Origin: Lysobacteraceae bacterium NML93-0399
GTDB taxonomy: Bacteria; Pseudomonadota; Gammaproteobacteria; Xanthomonadales; Xanthomonadaceae
Direction: 5' to 3'
Length of the DNA: 64,000 bases
Assembly: GCA_002307375.1 (NCBI GenBank)
Contig: NTJI01000001.1
Coordinates: 558,001 to 622,000, forward strand
Position numbers and translations under genes: made by a program. Numbering within the stretch: the first letter of the stretch is position 1; each line of letters starts with the position of its first letter. This document shows, piece by piece, positions 21,484 to 30,731 of the stretch. The notes below the pieces were generated by a model, which was given only the letters and a program-made list of their open reading frames with translations, was not told the DNA's origin and ran no database searches.

Positions 21484-22350
21484 TCAGCGCGCCGTCGGCG
21501 ATCCGTCGAGGCTGAATTCGAGGTTGTCGATCAGCCGCGTGGCGCCCAGCCTGGCGGCGGCCAGGGCCACCGCCGCGCCCTGGCCTTCGACGAACGGCGA
21601 GAGGTCCGGCGCATGGACCTCGACATAGTCCACCTCGAACCCGGCCTGCCGCAGCGTTGCCTTCGCGGCCCCGGTGGCGGCGTCCACGTCGGCGCCGGCA
21701 CGCATCGACTCGCGCAGCGCACGCAGTGCCGCGCCCAGTGCCGGCGCGCGGGCACGCGCGTCGGCGTCGAGATACTGGTTGCGTGAGCTCAGCGCCAGAC
21801 CGTCCGTATCGCGCGCGATCTCGACCGGCAGCAGCTCGACCGGGAACGCCAGATCGGCCACCAGGTGCGCGATCACCGCGAGCTGCTGATAGTCCTTGCG
21901 CCCGAACGCGGCGACGTCCGGCTGCACCTGGTTGAACAGGCGCGACACCACCGTAGCGACCCCGTCGAAATGACCCGGCCGGTGCGCGCCGTCGAGAATT
22001 TCGGTGATCCCCGGCACGCGCACGGTCACCGTGTTGTGCAGGCCCAGCGGATACATGGCCTCGACCGACGGCAGCCAGAGCAGATCGCAACCCGCGGCTT
22101 CGAGCCCACGGGCATCCTGCTCGGGCGTGCGCGGATAACGTGCGAAATCTTCGTTCGGCCCGAACTGCGTTGGATTGACGAAGACGCTGGCGACCACACG
22201 GTCCACGCGCTGGCGCACCGCCTCGACCAGCGAAAAATGTCCTGCGTGCAGATTGCCCATGGTCGGCACCAGGCCGATGCGCAGCCCCGCGCGCTTCCAT
22301 TCGGAGATCCGCGCGCGCAGCGCAGGCAGGGTGTCGACGGTTTCGATCAT
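21484..22350 (-). CDS. panC: Pantothenate synthetase
   Basis: This 288-residue ATP-dependent enzyme joins pantoate and beta-alanine. The nucleotide-binding motif VPTMGNLHAGHFSLV is near residue 27. FVNPTQFGPNEDF, the FGRKDYQQ stretch and SSRNQYLD complete the family signature. ATG 22350 is chosen over a TTG six codons upstream. It follows panB by 36 nt. Confidence 0.96.
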   Translation of the reverse strand: MIETVDTLPALRARISEWKRAGLRIGLVPTMGNLHAGHFSLVEAVRQRVDRVVASVFVNPTQFGPNEDFARYPRTPEQDARGLEAAGCDLLWLPSVEAMYPLGLHNTVTVRVPGITEILDGAHRPGHFDGVATVVSRLFNQVQPDVAAFGRKDYQQLAVIAHLVADLAFPVELLPVEIARDTDGLALSSRNQYLDADARARAPALGAALRALRESMRAGADVDAATGAAKATLRQAGFEVDYVEVHAPDLSPFVEGQGAAVALAAARLGATRLIDNLEFSLDGSPTAR

Positions 22351-22386
22351 CGGTCGTGCTTCGTGCAATGCAGCCAGCGCGGACGC

Positions 22387-23202
22387 TCAGCTGTAGGAGT
22401 GTTCCGGGCCCGGGAAGCTGCCGTCGCGCACGGCCTCGACATACGCCCGCGCGGCGCCGGCGACCGAGCCACCGTCGACGAGGAAATCGCGGACGAACTT
22501 CGGACGGCGATGGCCGCTGTCCAGGCCCAGCATGTCGTGCAGCACCAGCACCTGGCCGTCGCAGCCTGCGCCCGCGCCAATGCCGATGGTGGGCACAGGC
22601 GATGCGGCGGTGATCTCGGCTGCCAATGCGGCCGGCACGCCTTCGAGCACGATCAGCGTGGCGCCCGCCTCGGCGATCGCCAGCGCTTCGGCGCGCAGCG
22701 TCTGCGCCGCGGCATCGCCACGGCCCTGCACCTTGAAGCCGCCGAAGCGCAGCACCGACTGCGGCGTGAGCCCCAGATGCGCGCAGACCGGGATCTCGCG
22801 TTCGACGAGAAACCGCGTGACCTCGAGCTTGTTCGGCGTCGCGCCTTCAAGCTTGACCATGCCCGCGCCCGCCTGCAGCAGCCGCGTCGATGCATCGAGC
22901 GCACGCTCGGGCGTCGCGTCGGCCTGGAACGGCAGGTCGGCAATGACCAGTGCGCGACGTACGGCGCGCGCGACGCAGGCGGTGTGATAGGCGATGTCGT
23001 CGACAGTGACCGGCAGGGTCGAGCCGTGCCCCTGCACCACCATGCCCAGCGAATCGCCGACCAGCAGCAGGTCGACACCGGCCGCGTCGAAGGTGCGGGC
23101 GAAGCCGGCGTCGTAGGCGGTCAACATCGCAAGCTTGCGGCCGGCGGTGCGGGCCTCGAACAGCGCGGGCACCGTGACCGGCGCGGGGGAAGAAGTCGTC
23201 AT
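22387..23202 (-). CDS. panB: 3-methyl-2-oxobutanoate hydroxymethyltransferase
   Basis: This 271-residue TIM-barrel enzyme transfers a hydroxymethyl group to 2-oxoisovalerate to form ketopantoate. Recognisable blocks are [29 protein letters not shown], the KLEG motif (MVKLEGA), [11 protein letters not shown] and [23 protein letters not shown]. The start lies 4 nt after the folK stop, consistent with a shared transcript. Confidence 0.96.
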   Translation of the reverse strand: MTTSSPAPVTVPALFEARTAGRKLAMLTAYDAGFARTFDAAGVDLLLVGDSLGMVVQGHGSTLPVTVDDIAYHTACVARAVRRALVIADLPFQADATPERALDASTRLLQAGAGMVKLEGATPNKLEVTRFLVEREIPVCAHLGLTPQSVLRFGGFKVQGRGDAAAQTLRAEALAIAEAGATLIVLEGVPAALAAEITAASPVPTIGIGAGAGCDGQVLVLHDMLGLDSGHRRPKFVRDFLVDGGSVAGAARAYVEAVRDGSFPGPEHSYS

Positions 23203-23206
23203 CGCA

Positions 23207-23695
23207 CTAGCCTAGCGCTTCGATGCCGGCGCGATCCACGACCGCGAGTGCATCGGCAGCCGCGCCGATGCCGGGGATCGAGAGCGCCGGGTCGAGTTCC
23301 AGCAGCGGCACGAGCGCGAATGCGCGCTGGTGCAGGCGCGGATGCGGAACGGACAGTCCCGGCAGCGCGATCACCGCATCGCCGTAGAGCAGCAGATCGA
23401 GATCGAGCGTGCGCGGCCCCCAATGATCGTCGGCCAGCGCGCTGCGCCGCCGACCGAAGATTCGCTCGATGTCCAGCAGGGCATTGAGCAGATCCATCGG
23501 CGCGCGATCGGTGTCCATGCGCGCCACGGCGTTGACGAAGTCAGGCTGGTCGGTCCGGCCCCAGGCCGGCGTGCGATACAGCGTCGAAAGCTGCAGACCG
23601 CTGGTGCCGGGCACCGCCGCCAGGCGCTCGGCGGCCTCGCGCAGGATGCGCGGCACATCGCCCAGATTGCCGCCCAGGCCGATGTAGGCGCGCAC
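23207..23695 (-). CDS. folK: Dihydropteridine pyrophosphokinase HppK
   Basis: This roughly 162-residue enzyme pyrophosphorylates 6-hydroxymethyl-dihydropterin in folate synthesis. Motifs are [11 protein letters not shown] at the N-terminus, [13 protein letters not shown], the [14 protein letters not shown] metal and ATP site, and [15 protein letters not shown]. The start is not an ATG: GTG 23695 is used, with a TTG six bases upstream as an alternative. An ATG at the pcnB stop is in another frame and gives only 15 codons. It lies 46 nt after pcnB. Confidence 0.93.
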   Translation of the reverse strand: MRAYIGLGGNLGDVPRILREAAERLAAVPGTSGLQLSTLYRTPAWGRTDQPDFVNAVARMDTDRAPMDLLNALLDIERIFGRRRSALADDHWGPRTLDLDLLLYGDAVIALPGLSVPHPRLHQRAFALVPLLELDPALSIPGIGAAADALAVVDRAGIEALG

Positions 23696-23741
23696 GCTCA
23701 AGGCCGCGCGCCGCCCGGTGCCGTGCGCCAGGCGCGCAGTG

Positions 23742-25076
23742 TCATCCGGCGGTCGCCGGCGCGCGACGGCGACGACGTCGGCGCCGCGGGGCGTCGCCCT
23801 CACCGGCCTCGTCCTCGCCCGGATACAGCGCAATGGCGTGATCGGGGTCGTGCTGCGCCTCTTCCCAGAACGCCACATCGGCCGCGTGCGCATTCGATGC
23901 GTTCTGCCGCAGCACGAGGAAATCGAACGCGGCGCGGAAACGCGGATGCGACAGCGTGCGGGTCACGCGCTTGCGCTGGCGCAGCGGGAAGCGCGCCTGC
24001 AGCAGCCAGATTTCCTGCATCGGCAGCGAGAACCGGCGCGGCAGCGCCACGGTGGTGACCTGGTGCAGCGTGACGCGATCGGCCGCGCGACGCTGCGCCT
24101 CGACCGGCTGCACGCCATCGGCCTGCAGTTTCATCCAGGCGCGGCAGAACGCCGGCCACAGCAGCGTAGCGAACAGGAACGCCGGCGACACCGGATCTCC
24201 CGCGGCCACACGTGCGTCGGTCGAAGCAAGGCCTGCCAGGACCACTGCGCGCAGCGCACCGCTGCGGTTGCTGGCGAGCGCGGCGGCCGATTCGGGAAAC
24301 AGTGCCGGCAGCAGTCCGAAACGCTCGAGCCCCTCGAAGCTGGCGACCGCGTGCCCGGACAGAAACAGCTTCAGGCATTCCTCGAACAGGCGCGCCGGCG
24401 CGGCTTCCGACAGCAGATGGGCCAGACGCGGAATCGGCTCGGCCGTGCCCGGCTCGATGGTGAAGTCGAGCTTGGCCGCCAGGCGTACCGCGCGCAGCAT
24501 GCGCACCGGGTCCTCGCGGTAACGCGTCTCGGGATCGCCGATCAGGCGCATGACGCGGTTCTGCACGTCCTCGAAACCGCCGACGTAATCGCGCACCGAG
24601 AAGTCGGCGATCGCGTAATACAGCGCGTTGGCGGTGAAGTCGCGGCGCACCGCGTCGTCCTCGATGGTGCCGTAGACGTTGTCGCGCAGCAGACGGCCGT
24701 CGTCGTGGACTTCGCGATCCCCGCTGCCGTCGTCGACATTGGCGCGGAAGGTTGCGACCTCGATGATCTCGCGGCCGAACACCACGTGCGCCAGGCGGAA
24801 ACGCCGGCCGATCAGGCGACAGTTGCGGAACAGCGCCTTGACCTGCTCGGGCGTGGCGTCGGTCGCAATGTCGAAGTCCTTGGGCGTGAGGCCGACCAGC
24901 ACGTCGCGGACCGCGCCGCCGACCAGATAGGCCTGGTGGCCGGCCTCGTGCAGGCGGTAGAGCACACGCAGGGCGTTCTGGCTGATCTGCCGTCGCGAGA
25001 TGGTGTGCTGGTCGCGCGGGATCACCCGCAGCCCGGCGGACAGGTCGGTTGAAACAGGAGTGGAATCGGTGTGCAT
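23742..25076 (-). CDS. pcnB: Poly(A) polymerase I
   Basis: This 444-residue enzyme adds 3' poly(A) tails that promote RNA decay. The nucleotidyltransferase core is clear: AYLVGGAVRDVLVGLTP followed by KDFDIATDATPEQV, then ARANxD-type ATFRAN and the RRDFTANALYY block. The RNA-binding middle (REDPVRMLRAVRLAAKL) follows. The C-terminus is basic with an RRRRRRRR-like run, typical of PcnB rather than of CCA-adding enzymes. It heads the pcnB-folK-panBCD-pgi run. Confidence 0.95.
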   Translation of the reverse strand: MHTDSTPVSTDLSAGLRVIPRDQHTISRRQISQNALRVLYRLHEAGHQAYLVGGAVRDVLVGLTPKDFDIATDATPEQVKALFRNCRLIGRRFRLAHVVFGREIIEVATFRANVDDGSGDREVHDDGRLLRDNVYGTIEDDAVRRDFTANALYYAIADFSVRDYVGGFEDVQNRVMRLIGDPETRYREDPVRMLRAVRLAAKLDFTIEPGTAEPIPRLAHLLSEAAPARLFEECLKLFLSGHAVASFEGLERFGLLPALFPESAAALASNRSGALRAVVLAGLASTDARVAAGDPVSPAFLFATLLWPAFCRAWMKLQADGVQPVEAQRRAADRVTLHQVTTVALPRRFSLPMQEIWLLQARFPLRQRKRVTRTLSHPRFRAAFDFLVLRQNASNAHAADVAFWEEAQHDPDHAIALYPGEDEAGEGDAPRRRRRRRRAPATAG

Positions 25077-25104
25077 CAAGACGGAAATTTTTCCCCGGCG
25101 ACCG

Positions 25105-25131
25105 TTGCGGCGCCAGCAAGCCTGCTATACT
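25105..25131 (+). promoter_or_regulatory. Promoter for tRNA-Glu
   Basis: An extended -10, TGC-TATACT (TATACT at 25126-25131), lies about 70 nt before the tRNA. A weak TTGCGG -35 is at 25105 with a 15-nt spacer. This is the only good promoter in the divergent gap. Confidence 0.55.
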
Positions 25132-25200
25132 AGCAAGCTGCACACGTCATCGACGTTTTGTAGCCGGTCGTCCAACCGGTGCCGCTCGCGGCAATCCCCA

Positions 25201-25276
25201 GCTCCCTTCGTCTAGAGGCCTAGGACGTGGCCCTCTCAAGGCTAAAACACGGGTTCGAATCCCGTAGGGAGCGCCA
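25201..25276 (+). tRNA. tRNA-Glu (anticodon CTC)
   Basis: A complete cloverleaf with encoded CCA: acceptor stem GCTCCCT/AGGGAGC, the typical Glu D-arm CGTCTAGAGGCCTAGGAC, anticodon loop CTCTCAA reading CTC, and T-arm CGGGTTCGAATCCCG. The anticodon stem has one G-T pair. It decodes GAG, frequent in this GC-rich genome. Confidence 0.95.
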
Positions 25277-25284
25277 TATCCAGC

Positions 25285-25321
25285 GAAAGCCCATGCCGCG
25301 AGGTGTGGGCTTTCTGCTTTT
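25285..25321 (+). terminator. Terminator after tRNA-Glu
   Basis: A 9-bp stem GAAAGCCCA/TGGGCTTTC with a 12-nt loop is followed by TGCTTTT, starting 9 nt after the tRNA. Confidence 0.75.
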
Positions 25322-25750
25322 GAACGCTCGAAGCGAAGCCGGTTCGCTGGCAGAGCCTTCGCTCGATCCAGCGCTTCAGGCGCCTGAAGCCTTGCCCCCA
25401 CCCAACCCTCCCCCGCCATGCGGGGGAGGGCTAAAGCACTACCAGTAGCACTGGCCCAAGAGCGCACGCTCGATTGCAGTCAAGATCGCGACGCTCACGG
25501 CGGCGGACTGGCGGGCGGTGGTCGCGCCCGAGTCAGGGCAGGACGTTGACCGAGGGAGAAGCGACCGCCGCCCGGCAGGCCGCCGTCACTCCGAAGACGA
25601 CGCTTCCCAACCCCAACGCAAAGTGTCATCCGGTGAAGCAAGTACGCAGCACGCCTCCCTCCACCGCCCGCCCAAATGCGAACGCTTCGCACCGTCATCG
25701 GGGCGCTGCCTTAAACTGCAGCCCGCCATTGCCTCACCCGATCCGAATCC
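25322..25750. other. Intergenic stretch with one CCCCCGC repeat arm
   Basis: No convincing gene is seen. A GCCCCCACCCAACCCTCCC hairpin element lies at 25394-25431, a single arm of the repeat family found as pairs at 19.2 and 63 kb. TTAAACT around 25710 may be the -10 of fdxA. Confidence 0.6.
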
Positions 25751-26074
25751 ATGCCTTTCGTCGTCACCGAAAACTGCATCAAGTGCAAGTACACCGACTG
25801 CGTCGAAGTCTGCCCGGTGGACTGCTTCCACGAAGGCCCGAACTTCCTGGTCATCGATCCGGACGAGTGCATCGACTGCACGCTGTGCGAACCCGAGTGC
25901 CCGATCAACGCGATCTACCCCGAGGACGACGTGCCGGCTGGCCAGGAAGCGTTCGTGGCCCTCAATGCCGAACTGTCGCGGGCGTGGCCGGTCATCACCA
26001 CCCGCAAGGACCCGATGCCCGACGCCAAGGACTGGGAAGGCAAGCCCGACAAGCTGCCGTTGCTCGAGCGCTGA
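25751..26074 (+). CDS. fdxA: 7Fe ferredoxin FdxA
   Basis: This 107-residue electron carrier holds one 3Fe-4S and one 4Fe-4S cluster. The cysteine pattern [17 protein letters not shown] then [15 protein letters not shown] is that of the Azotobacter FdI/FdxA type. The C-terminal extension ([23 protein letters not shown]) is also typical. It is monocistronic, with tRNA-Glu upstream and a hairpin downstream. Its redox partner is not apparent nearby. Confidence 0.95.
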   Translation: MPFVVTENCIKCKYTDCVEVCPVDCFHEGPNFLVIDPDECIDCTLCEPECPINAIYPEDDVPAGQEAFVALNAELSRAWPVITTRKDPMPDAKDWEGKPDKLPLLER

Positions 26075-26107
26075 CGCGCGCCTTGCGGACACCGCGATGT
26101 GAAACGA

Positions 26108-26131
26108 AAACGGGCGCCGAGGCGCCCGTTT
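26108..26131. terminator. Bidirectional terminator between fdxA and the BamC-like gene
   Basis: A 10-bp stem AAACGGGCGC/GCGCCCGTTT with a CGAG loop sits between convergent genes. The minus-strand side has the better T-rich tail (TTTTCGTTTC); the plus side has TTTCC. Confidence 0.8.
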
Positions 26132-26175
26132 CCATGTGCGAAGGCCCGGAATCATCCGGACCGTGACGTCGACGC

Positions 26176-26697
26176 TTACTGCGCCAGTGCCGTCTGCAGC
26201 AGTGCGATCAGGCGCGTCGGCGCCTCGCCCGTGGCGGCCACGCCGCGCGGATCGACCGCCGACACCACCGCCCCACCCTGCGCGGTGGCCACGCGCACCA
26301 GGAACTGGCTGTCGGCGTAGCTGACGTCGTAGGTGCCCAGCACCTGCGAGCGGCTGTTGACGGTCACGCCCTCGGTCGCGGCCAGCGCTTCGCCGACCTG
26401 TCCGAACACCGCGTCGCGGTCGCCGGCGGCGGAGAAAGAGACGCTCGAATCGGCCGGCGCTGCCGCGGCGGCTGCGGTCCCCGAACGTGTCACCGAGCCA
26501 CCGGTTTCCGGCAGTGCCATCGCGCCGTCGGTGCGCGGGCGGTCGAGATCCGGCGGCACTTCGAGCGGACGGCTCTCCGGGCTCTGCGCGTACAGCGCGT
26601 TTTCCTTCTTGAACCAGCGGCAGCCGCTGGTGCCCACGACCGCGACCGCGACTGCGGCGATGGCGAGATAACGCATGGAGGAACGGGTGGGACGCAT
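26176..26697 (-). CDS. BamC/NlpB-like lipoprotein
   Basis: This 173-residue lipoprotein has a hydrophobic signal ending GTSGC. The N-terminal mature part (YAQSPESRPLEVPPDLDRP) resembles the proline-rich BamC start. One small alpha/beta domain follows (RDAVFGQVGEALAATEGV...YDVSYADSQFLVRV). E. coli BamC is about twice as long, so only one of its two helix-grip domains would be present. The position right after dapA matches the dapA-bamC order of enterobacteria. ATG 26697 has AGGAG 8 nt upstream. The assignment is by position and layout rather than clear sequence identity. Confidence 0.65.
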   Translation of the reverse strand: MRPTRSSMRYLAIAAVAVAVVGTSGCRWFKKENALYAQSPESRPLEVPPDLDRPRTDGAMALPETGGSVTRSGTAAAAAAPADSSVSFSAAGDRDAVFGQVGEALAATEGVTVNSRSQVLGTYDVSYADSQFLVRVATAQGGAVVSAVDPRGVAATGEAPTRLIALLQTALAQ

Positions 26698-26716
26698 CGA
26701 AGGATCTCCTGGGGAA

Positions 26717-27619
26717 TCAGGCGGCGCGGGCACGACAGGACGCTTCGAGGTCCGCCGCACGACGCATCGCATCGTCGGCCTGGGCGGCGTGCGCCTCGGC
26801 CAGTGTCGTCAAGGGCAGGCGCAGGCCATGGCCGAAGCCCTGCCGGGCCAGCACCGCCTTGACGGGAATGGGATTGGGTTCCACGCCACAGAACGCCGAC
26901 AGCGGCTGCAGCTGCGCGTCGAGCGCATGCGCCGCCTCGGCCTGACCGCCGCGCGCGAGATCGCACAGGCGCCGGAACGCGCCGGGCACGATGTTCGACA
27001 CGACCGAAATCACGCCGTCGGCACCGGCGAGCATCGCACGCGCCGCGGTCGGGTCATCGCCGCTGAGCACGCTGAAGCCCTCGCCCTGCAGGGCGAGCAG
27101 CACCTGCATGCGCTCGACGCCATCGTGCGCTTCCTTGATGCCGACGATGCGCGGATGGGCGGCGAGTGCGGCGACGGTCTCGGGCTGCATGTCGGTGCCC
27201 GTGCGGCCGGGCACGTTGTAGAGCAGCACCGGCAGCTCGCATGCATCGGCGACCGCGGTGTAATGCGCCACCAGGCCGGCCTGCGTCGGCCGCACGTACG
27301 GCGGCACGACGACCAGCGCCGCATCGGCGCCCAGCGCAGCCAGCCGGCGCGTGGCAGCAATGGTCTTCGAAGTGGCCGAACCGCCGGTGCCGGCGAGCAC
27401 CGGCACGCGACCGGCCGCGATTGCGACCGCCGAGGTCACCAGCCACTCGTACTCGTCATCGTCGAGCGTGGCGGCCTCGCCGGTCGAGCCGGCCACCACG
27501 AGCCCCTGCGTGCCGGCGTCGATCTGCGATTCGACCAGCCGTTTCCACGCCGCACGGTCGAGTGCGCCGGTGGTGTCGAAAGGGGTCGCGAGCGCGGTGA
27601 TGCTGCCTGAGAGTCGCAA
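26717..27619 (-). CDS. dapA: 4-hydroxy-tetrahydrodipicolinate synthase
   Basis: This 300-residue TIM-barrel lyase condenses pyruvate and aspartate semialdehyde on the lysine/diaminopimelate path. The Schiff-base lysine is Lys162 in GIKEA and the catalytic tyrosine is Tyr134 in LLYNVPGRTG. GSTGEAATL near residue 45 binds the pyruvate carboxylate. It precedes the lipoprotein gene by 19 nt and is divergent from gcvR. Confidence 0.97.
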   Translation of the reverse strand: MRLSGSITALATPFDTTGALDRAAWKRLVESQIDAGTQGLVVAGSTGEAATLDDDEYEWLVTSAVAIAAGRVPVLAGTGGSATSKTIAATRRLAALGADAALVVVPPYVRPTQAGLVAHYTAVADACELPVLLYNVPGRTGTDMQPETVAALAAHPRIVGIKEAHDGVERMQVLLALQGEGFSVLSGDDPTAARAMLAGADGVISVVSNIVPGAFRRLCDLARGGQAEAAHALDAQLQPLSAFCGVEPNPIPVKAVLARQGFGHGLRLPLTTLAEAHAAQADDAMRRAADLEASCRARAA

Positions 27620-27840
27620 GATGAAGATCCAGTGGGCAGCCGGGAACGGCTGCGGGTGAAGCGAACGTGCCGCAAAACGCCGGGTTTGGGCCCGGAAAAT
27701 GCCGGCCGATGTTACTTGCGGCCACGAAGCGCGGGCAAGTATGCTGGCCTTCGCGTCCGGCCCCGCCCGGATCGCCGTTCACCCTCCAGTCGCCATCGAC
27801 CCTTCTCCGGTCGAACAGATTTCCCGCCGCGGACGCCCCC

Positions 27841-28407
27841 TTGACCGATTCCGATACCGCAGCCCGGCCTTCGCCGAACGAGAACTACCTGCTGATCAAC
27901 GCGTACACCACGCATCCGGCCTCGCCGCTGCTGTCGGTGTCGCGGCGCATCGCCGACAGCGGCTGCAACCTCGTCGACACCCGCCTGTCCACGGTCGGCC
28001 GCGATGTCTCGGTGACCGCGTTGGCCAACGGTCCCTGGGACGCGGTCGCCAAGCTCGAGGCGATGCTGGCGCGGCTCGAACGCGAGGAAGATCTCAAACT
28101 GGTCTGGTACCGCACCGGGCCCAAGCCCGTGCAGTCGAACCTGCTGCCCTACGTGGTGGAAGTGGTCGCCGCCGACAAGACCGGCATCCTGTTCCAGCTG
28201 GCCGACTTCTTCGACCGCCAGGGCATCACCATCGAAAGCCTGCATTCCTCGCGTTATCGCGCCATGCAGACCGGCGCGGACATGTTCTCCGCGCAGGTCA
28301 CCATCGGCATTCCGTCGAACATGCACATCGCCGCCCTGCGCGATGATTTCCTCGAGTTCTGTGATCACCTCAACCTCGACGCGATCATGGATCCGATGAA
28401 GTTCTGA
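27841..28407 (+). CDS. gcvR: Glycine cleavage repressor-like ACT-domain protein
   Basis: This 188-residue protein consists of two ACT domains, NYLLINAYTTHPASPLLSVSRRIADSGCNLVDTRLSTVGRD and LPYVVEVVAADKTGILFQLADFFDRQGITIESL. That is the layout of GcvR, which binds glycine and modulates GcvA control of the glycine cleavage genes. No gcv gene is in the window. No ATG suits the conserved N-terminus; TTG 27841 is the best start, without a clear ribosome-binding site. It could instead be another ACT sensor, since GcvA is not seen. Confidence 0.82.
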   Translation: MTDSDTAARPSPNENYLLINAYTTHPASPLLSVSRRIADSGCNLVDTRLSTVGRDVSVTALANGPWDAVAKLEAMLARLEREEDLKLVWYRTGPKPVQSNLLPYVVEVVAADKTGILFQLADFFDRQGITIESLHSSRYRAMQTGADMFSAQVTIGIPSNMHIAALRDDFLEFCDHLNLDAIMDPMKF

Positions 28408-28486
28408 GCGCGCGCGCGCCCTTGCGAAACCTGCAAGGCGCGCGCATTGTGATGCCGACTGTCGACAAGGAATGCCCGTTCGCAGC

Positions 28487-28969
28487 ATGAGCGGAACCCG
28501 CAAGAAGCTTTCAAAGGCCACCCTGACGCTGCCACTGGCGCTGTCGGGGGGTGCGACGGCCAAGCTGGCCGACTACACCGGACGCTGGCTCGTCCTCTAC
28601 TTCTACCCCAAGGATTCCACGCCCGGCTGTACCACCGAAGGGCTGGACTTCAACGCGCTGCTGCCGCAGTTCCAGGCGCTGGGCGCCGAGGTGCTAGGCG
28701 TGTCGCGCGACTCGGTGAAATCGCACGACAACTTCTGCGCCAAGCAGGGCTTCGCGTTCCCGCTGGTCAGCGACGGCGACGAGGCCCTGTGCCGCGCGTT
28801 CGACGTGATCCGCGAGAAGAACATGTACGGGCGCACCGTGATGGGCATCGAGCGCAGCACGTTCCTGATCGATCCCGAAGGTCGCATCGCGGCCGAGTGG
28901 CGCAAGCTGCGCGTGCCCGGTCACGCCCAGGCGGTGCTCGACGCCCTGCAGGCTGCGCGGTCGCAGTGA
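28487..28969 (+). CDS. bcp: Thiol peroxidase Bcp/PrxQ
   Basis: This 160-residue peroxiredoxin reduces hydrogen and organic peroxides using thioredoxin. The peroxidatic cysteine is Cys48 in FYPKDSTPGCTTEGLDF. The resolving cysteine that many Bcp proteins carry five residues later is absent (Leu here); a Cys in HDNFCAKQGF is the only other nearby candidate. ATG 28487 is chosen, with AAGGA 15 nt upstream; an ATG at 28472 is possible. It lies about 80 nt after gcvR, a common pairing. Confidence 0.92.
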   Translation: MSGTRKKLSKATLTLPLALSGGATAKLADYTGRWLVLYFYPKDSTPGCTTEGLDFNALLPQFQALGAEVLGVSRDSVKSHDNFCAKQGFAFPLVSDGDEALCRAFDVIREKNMYGRTVMGIERSTFLIDPEGRIAAEWRKLRVPGHAQAVLDALQAARSQ

Positions 28970-29087
28970 CCCCGTTTCCAGACCGCTCCGTCCGCCGTCC
29001 CACTCCGGGCCACGGCGGCGCGAGCGTGCGTGTGCGACACCGGCCCCATGTCCGTCTTTCCCATCCCCTACGGAACGCCGACTGACG

Positions 29088-30491
29088 ATGATGACCCAAG
29101 GCAAACGCGTCTACGTCCTCGATACCAACGTGCTGATGCACGACCCCACCGCGCTGTTCAAGTTCGAGGAGCACGATGTCTACCTGCCGATGCAGGTGAT
29201 CGAGGAACTCGACAACGGCAAGAAGGGCACCAGCGAAGCCAGCCGCAATGCGCGGCAGGTCAGCCGCTTCCTCAACGAACTGATCGAGGCCGGCGGCAGC
29301 GACCGCATTGCTGAAGGCCTGCCGCTGGTGCGGCCGCAAGGCCTGCAACTGCGCGGCGCGCAGAGCGTCGGCCGTCTGCGGTTCCAGACCACGACACCCA
29401 GCGAGGACCCCACCTCGTTCGGCGTCGCCGCGCCCGACAACCGCATTCTCGGCGCCATCCTCGACCTGCAGCGCAGCGAGCCCGACTATCCGGTCGTCTT
29501 CATCTCCAAGGACATCAATCTCCGCATCAAGGCGGCGATCGCCGGCATCGCCAACGAGGATTACGAGAACGACCGCGCGCTCGATGATTTCAGTCTGCTC
29601 TACACCGGCGCGACCGCGCTGCCGGCCGATTTCTGGTCGATCCACGGCAAGGATCTGCGCTCGTGGACCGACAAGGGCCGCACCTTCTACGAACTGGCCG
29701 CGCCCGGTGACGACGAGTGGCACGCCAACCAGTTCCTGTACCTGCCCGGCGACGAGGAATCCGAGTTCCGGGTGGTGCGCGTGGAGGACGGCCGGGCGAC
29801 GCTGCAGATCGTCGACGATTTCCGCCACACGCAGCATGCGGTCTGGGGCATCAACGCGCGCAACCGCGAGCAGAACTTCGCGCTCAACGCACTGATGGAT
29901 CCGGACATCGACTTCGTCACCCTGCTCGGCACCGCCGGCACCGGCAAGACGCTGCTGGCGCTGGCCGCGGGCCTGGCCCAGACCATGGACCAGCAGCGCT
30001 ACCGCGAAATCATCATGACCCGCGCGACGGTCAGCGTCGGCGAGGACATCGGCTTTTTGCCCGGCACCGAAGAGGAAAAGATGACGCCGTGGATGGGCGC
30101 ACTGACCGACAACCTCGAAGTGCTCACCCACAACCAGGACGGCGGCAGCTGGGGCCGCGCAGCCACCAACGACCTGTTGGCCTCGCGCATCAAGATCCGC
30201 TCGATGAATTTCATGCGCGGGCGCACCTTCCTGTCGCGCTACCTGATCCTCGACGAGGCGCAGAACCTCACCCCGAAGCAGATGAAGACGTTGGTCACGC
30301 GCGCCGGCCCCGGCACCAAGATCGTCTGCCTGGGCAACGTCGAGCAGATCGACACGCCCTATCTCACCGAGACGACGTCGGGCCTCACCTACGCCGTCGA
30401 CCGGTTCAAGAACTGGGCGCACAGCGCGCACATCACGCTGCGTCGCGGCGAGCGCTCGCGCCTGGCCGATTTCGCATCCGAGGTGCTCTGA
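29088..30491 (+). CDS. phoH: PhoH2-type PIN/PhoH ATPase
   Basis: This 467-residue fusion has an N-terminal PIN ribonuclease-like domain (YVLDTNVLMHDPTALFKF, VIEELD, DNRILG). It is followed by a PhoH P-loop ATPase with Walker A GTAGTGKT near residue 282, EDIGFLPGTEEEKM and Walker B ILDEAQN. PhoH2 proteins are proposed to be RNA unwinding and cleaving enzymes. The start is one of two adjacent ATGs. It is not next to ybeY, so it is not the YbeZ member. Confidence 0.93.
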   Translation: MMTQGKRVYVLDTNVLMHDPTALFKFEEHDVYLPMQVIEELDNGKKGTSEASRNARQVSRFLNELIEAGGSDRIAEGLPLVRPQGLQLRGAQSVGRLRFQTTTPSEDPTSFGVAAPDNRILGAILDLQRSEPDYPVVFISKDINLRIKAAIAGIANEDYENDRALDDFSLLYTGATALPADFWSIHGKDLRSWTDKGRTFYELAAPGDDEWHANQFLYLPGDEESEFRVVRVEDGRATLQIVDDFRHTQHAVWGINARNREQNFALNALMDPDIDFVTLLGTAGTGKTLLALAAGLAQTMDQQRYREIIMTRATVSVGEDIGFLPGTEEEKMTPWMGALTDNLEVLTHNQDGGSWGRAATNDLLASRIKIRSMNFMRGRTFLSRYLILDEAQNLTPKQMKTLVTRAGPGTKIVCLGNVEQIDTPYLTETTSGLTYAVDRFKNWAHSAHITLRRGERSRLADFASEVL

Positions 30492-30731
30492 GCGACGTGC
30501 ACTTGCGCCGCCCCAACACTGCATTGGCAAAGCCTGTCGCGGGGGCGGCGTTCGTGACCGGCGTGTGCGGCGCGCTGCGCCCGGCGCACCGTGCAGGCGG
30601 GTCGCGGCCCACGCGATTCGTGCGTGCCGATGAAGACCGGCGTGTCACCAAACGCCCCGCCGCGCGCGTCGCGCCCGGCGCGGGCGATGCGCGATCGCGG
30701 GCGTTGATGGGCAGGCGCGTTCGCTGACGCC
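30492..30731. other. Intergenic stretch, nothing recognised
   Basis: This 240-nt gap lies between phoH and the DUF1275 gene. No hairpin with T-tail, repeat or small gene was recognised. Confidence 0.5.

Noticed and set aside
23707..23746. ATG start for folK overlapping the pcnB stop
   Set aside because: That ATG is in another frame and meets a stop after 15 codons.
25495..25698. Small minus-strand protein between tRNA-Glu and fdxA
   Set aside because: Low-complexity Arg/Gly/Pro composition, no ribosome-binding site and no recognisable family.
28409..28445. Terminator after gcvR
   Set aside because: A GC-rich imperfect hairpin (with a bulge) exists but has no T-run, and bcp follows closely; not called.
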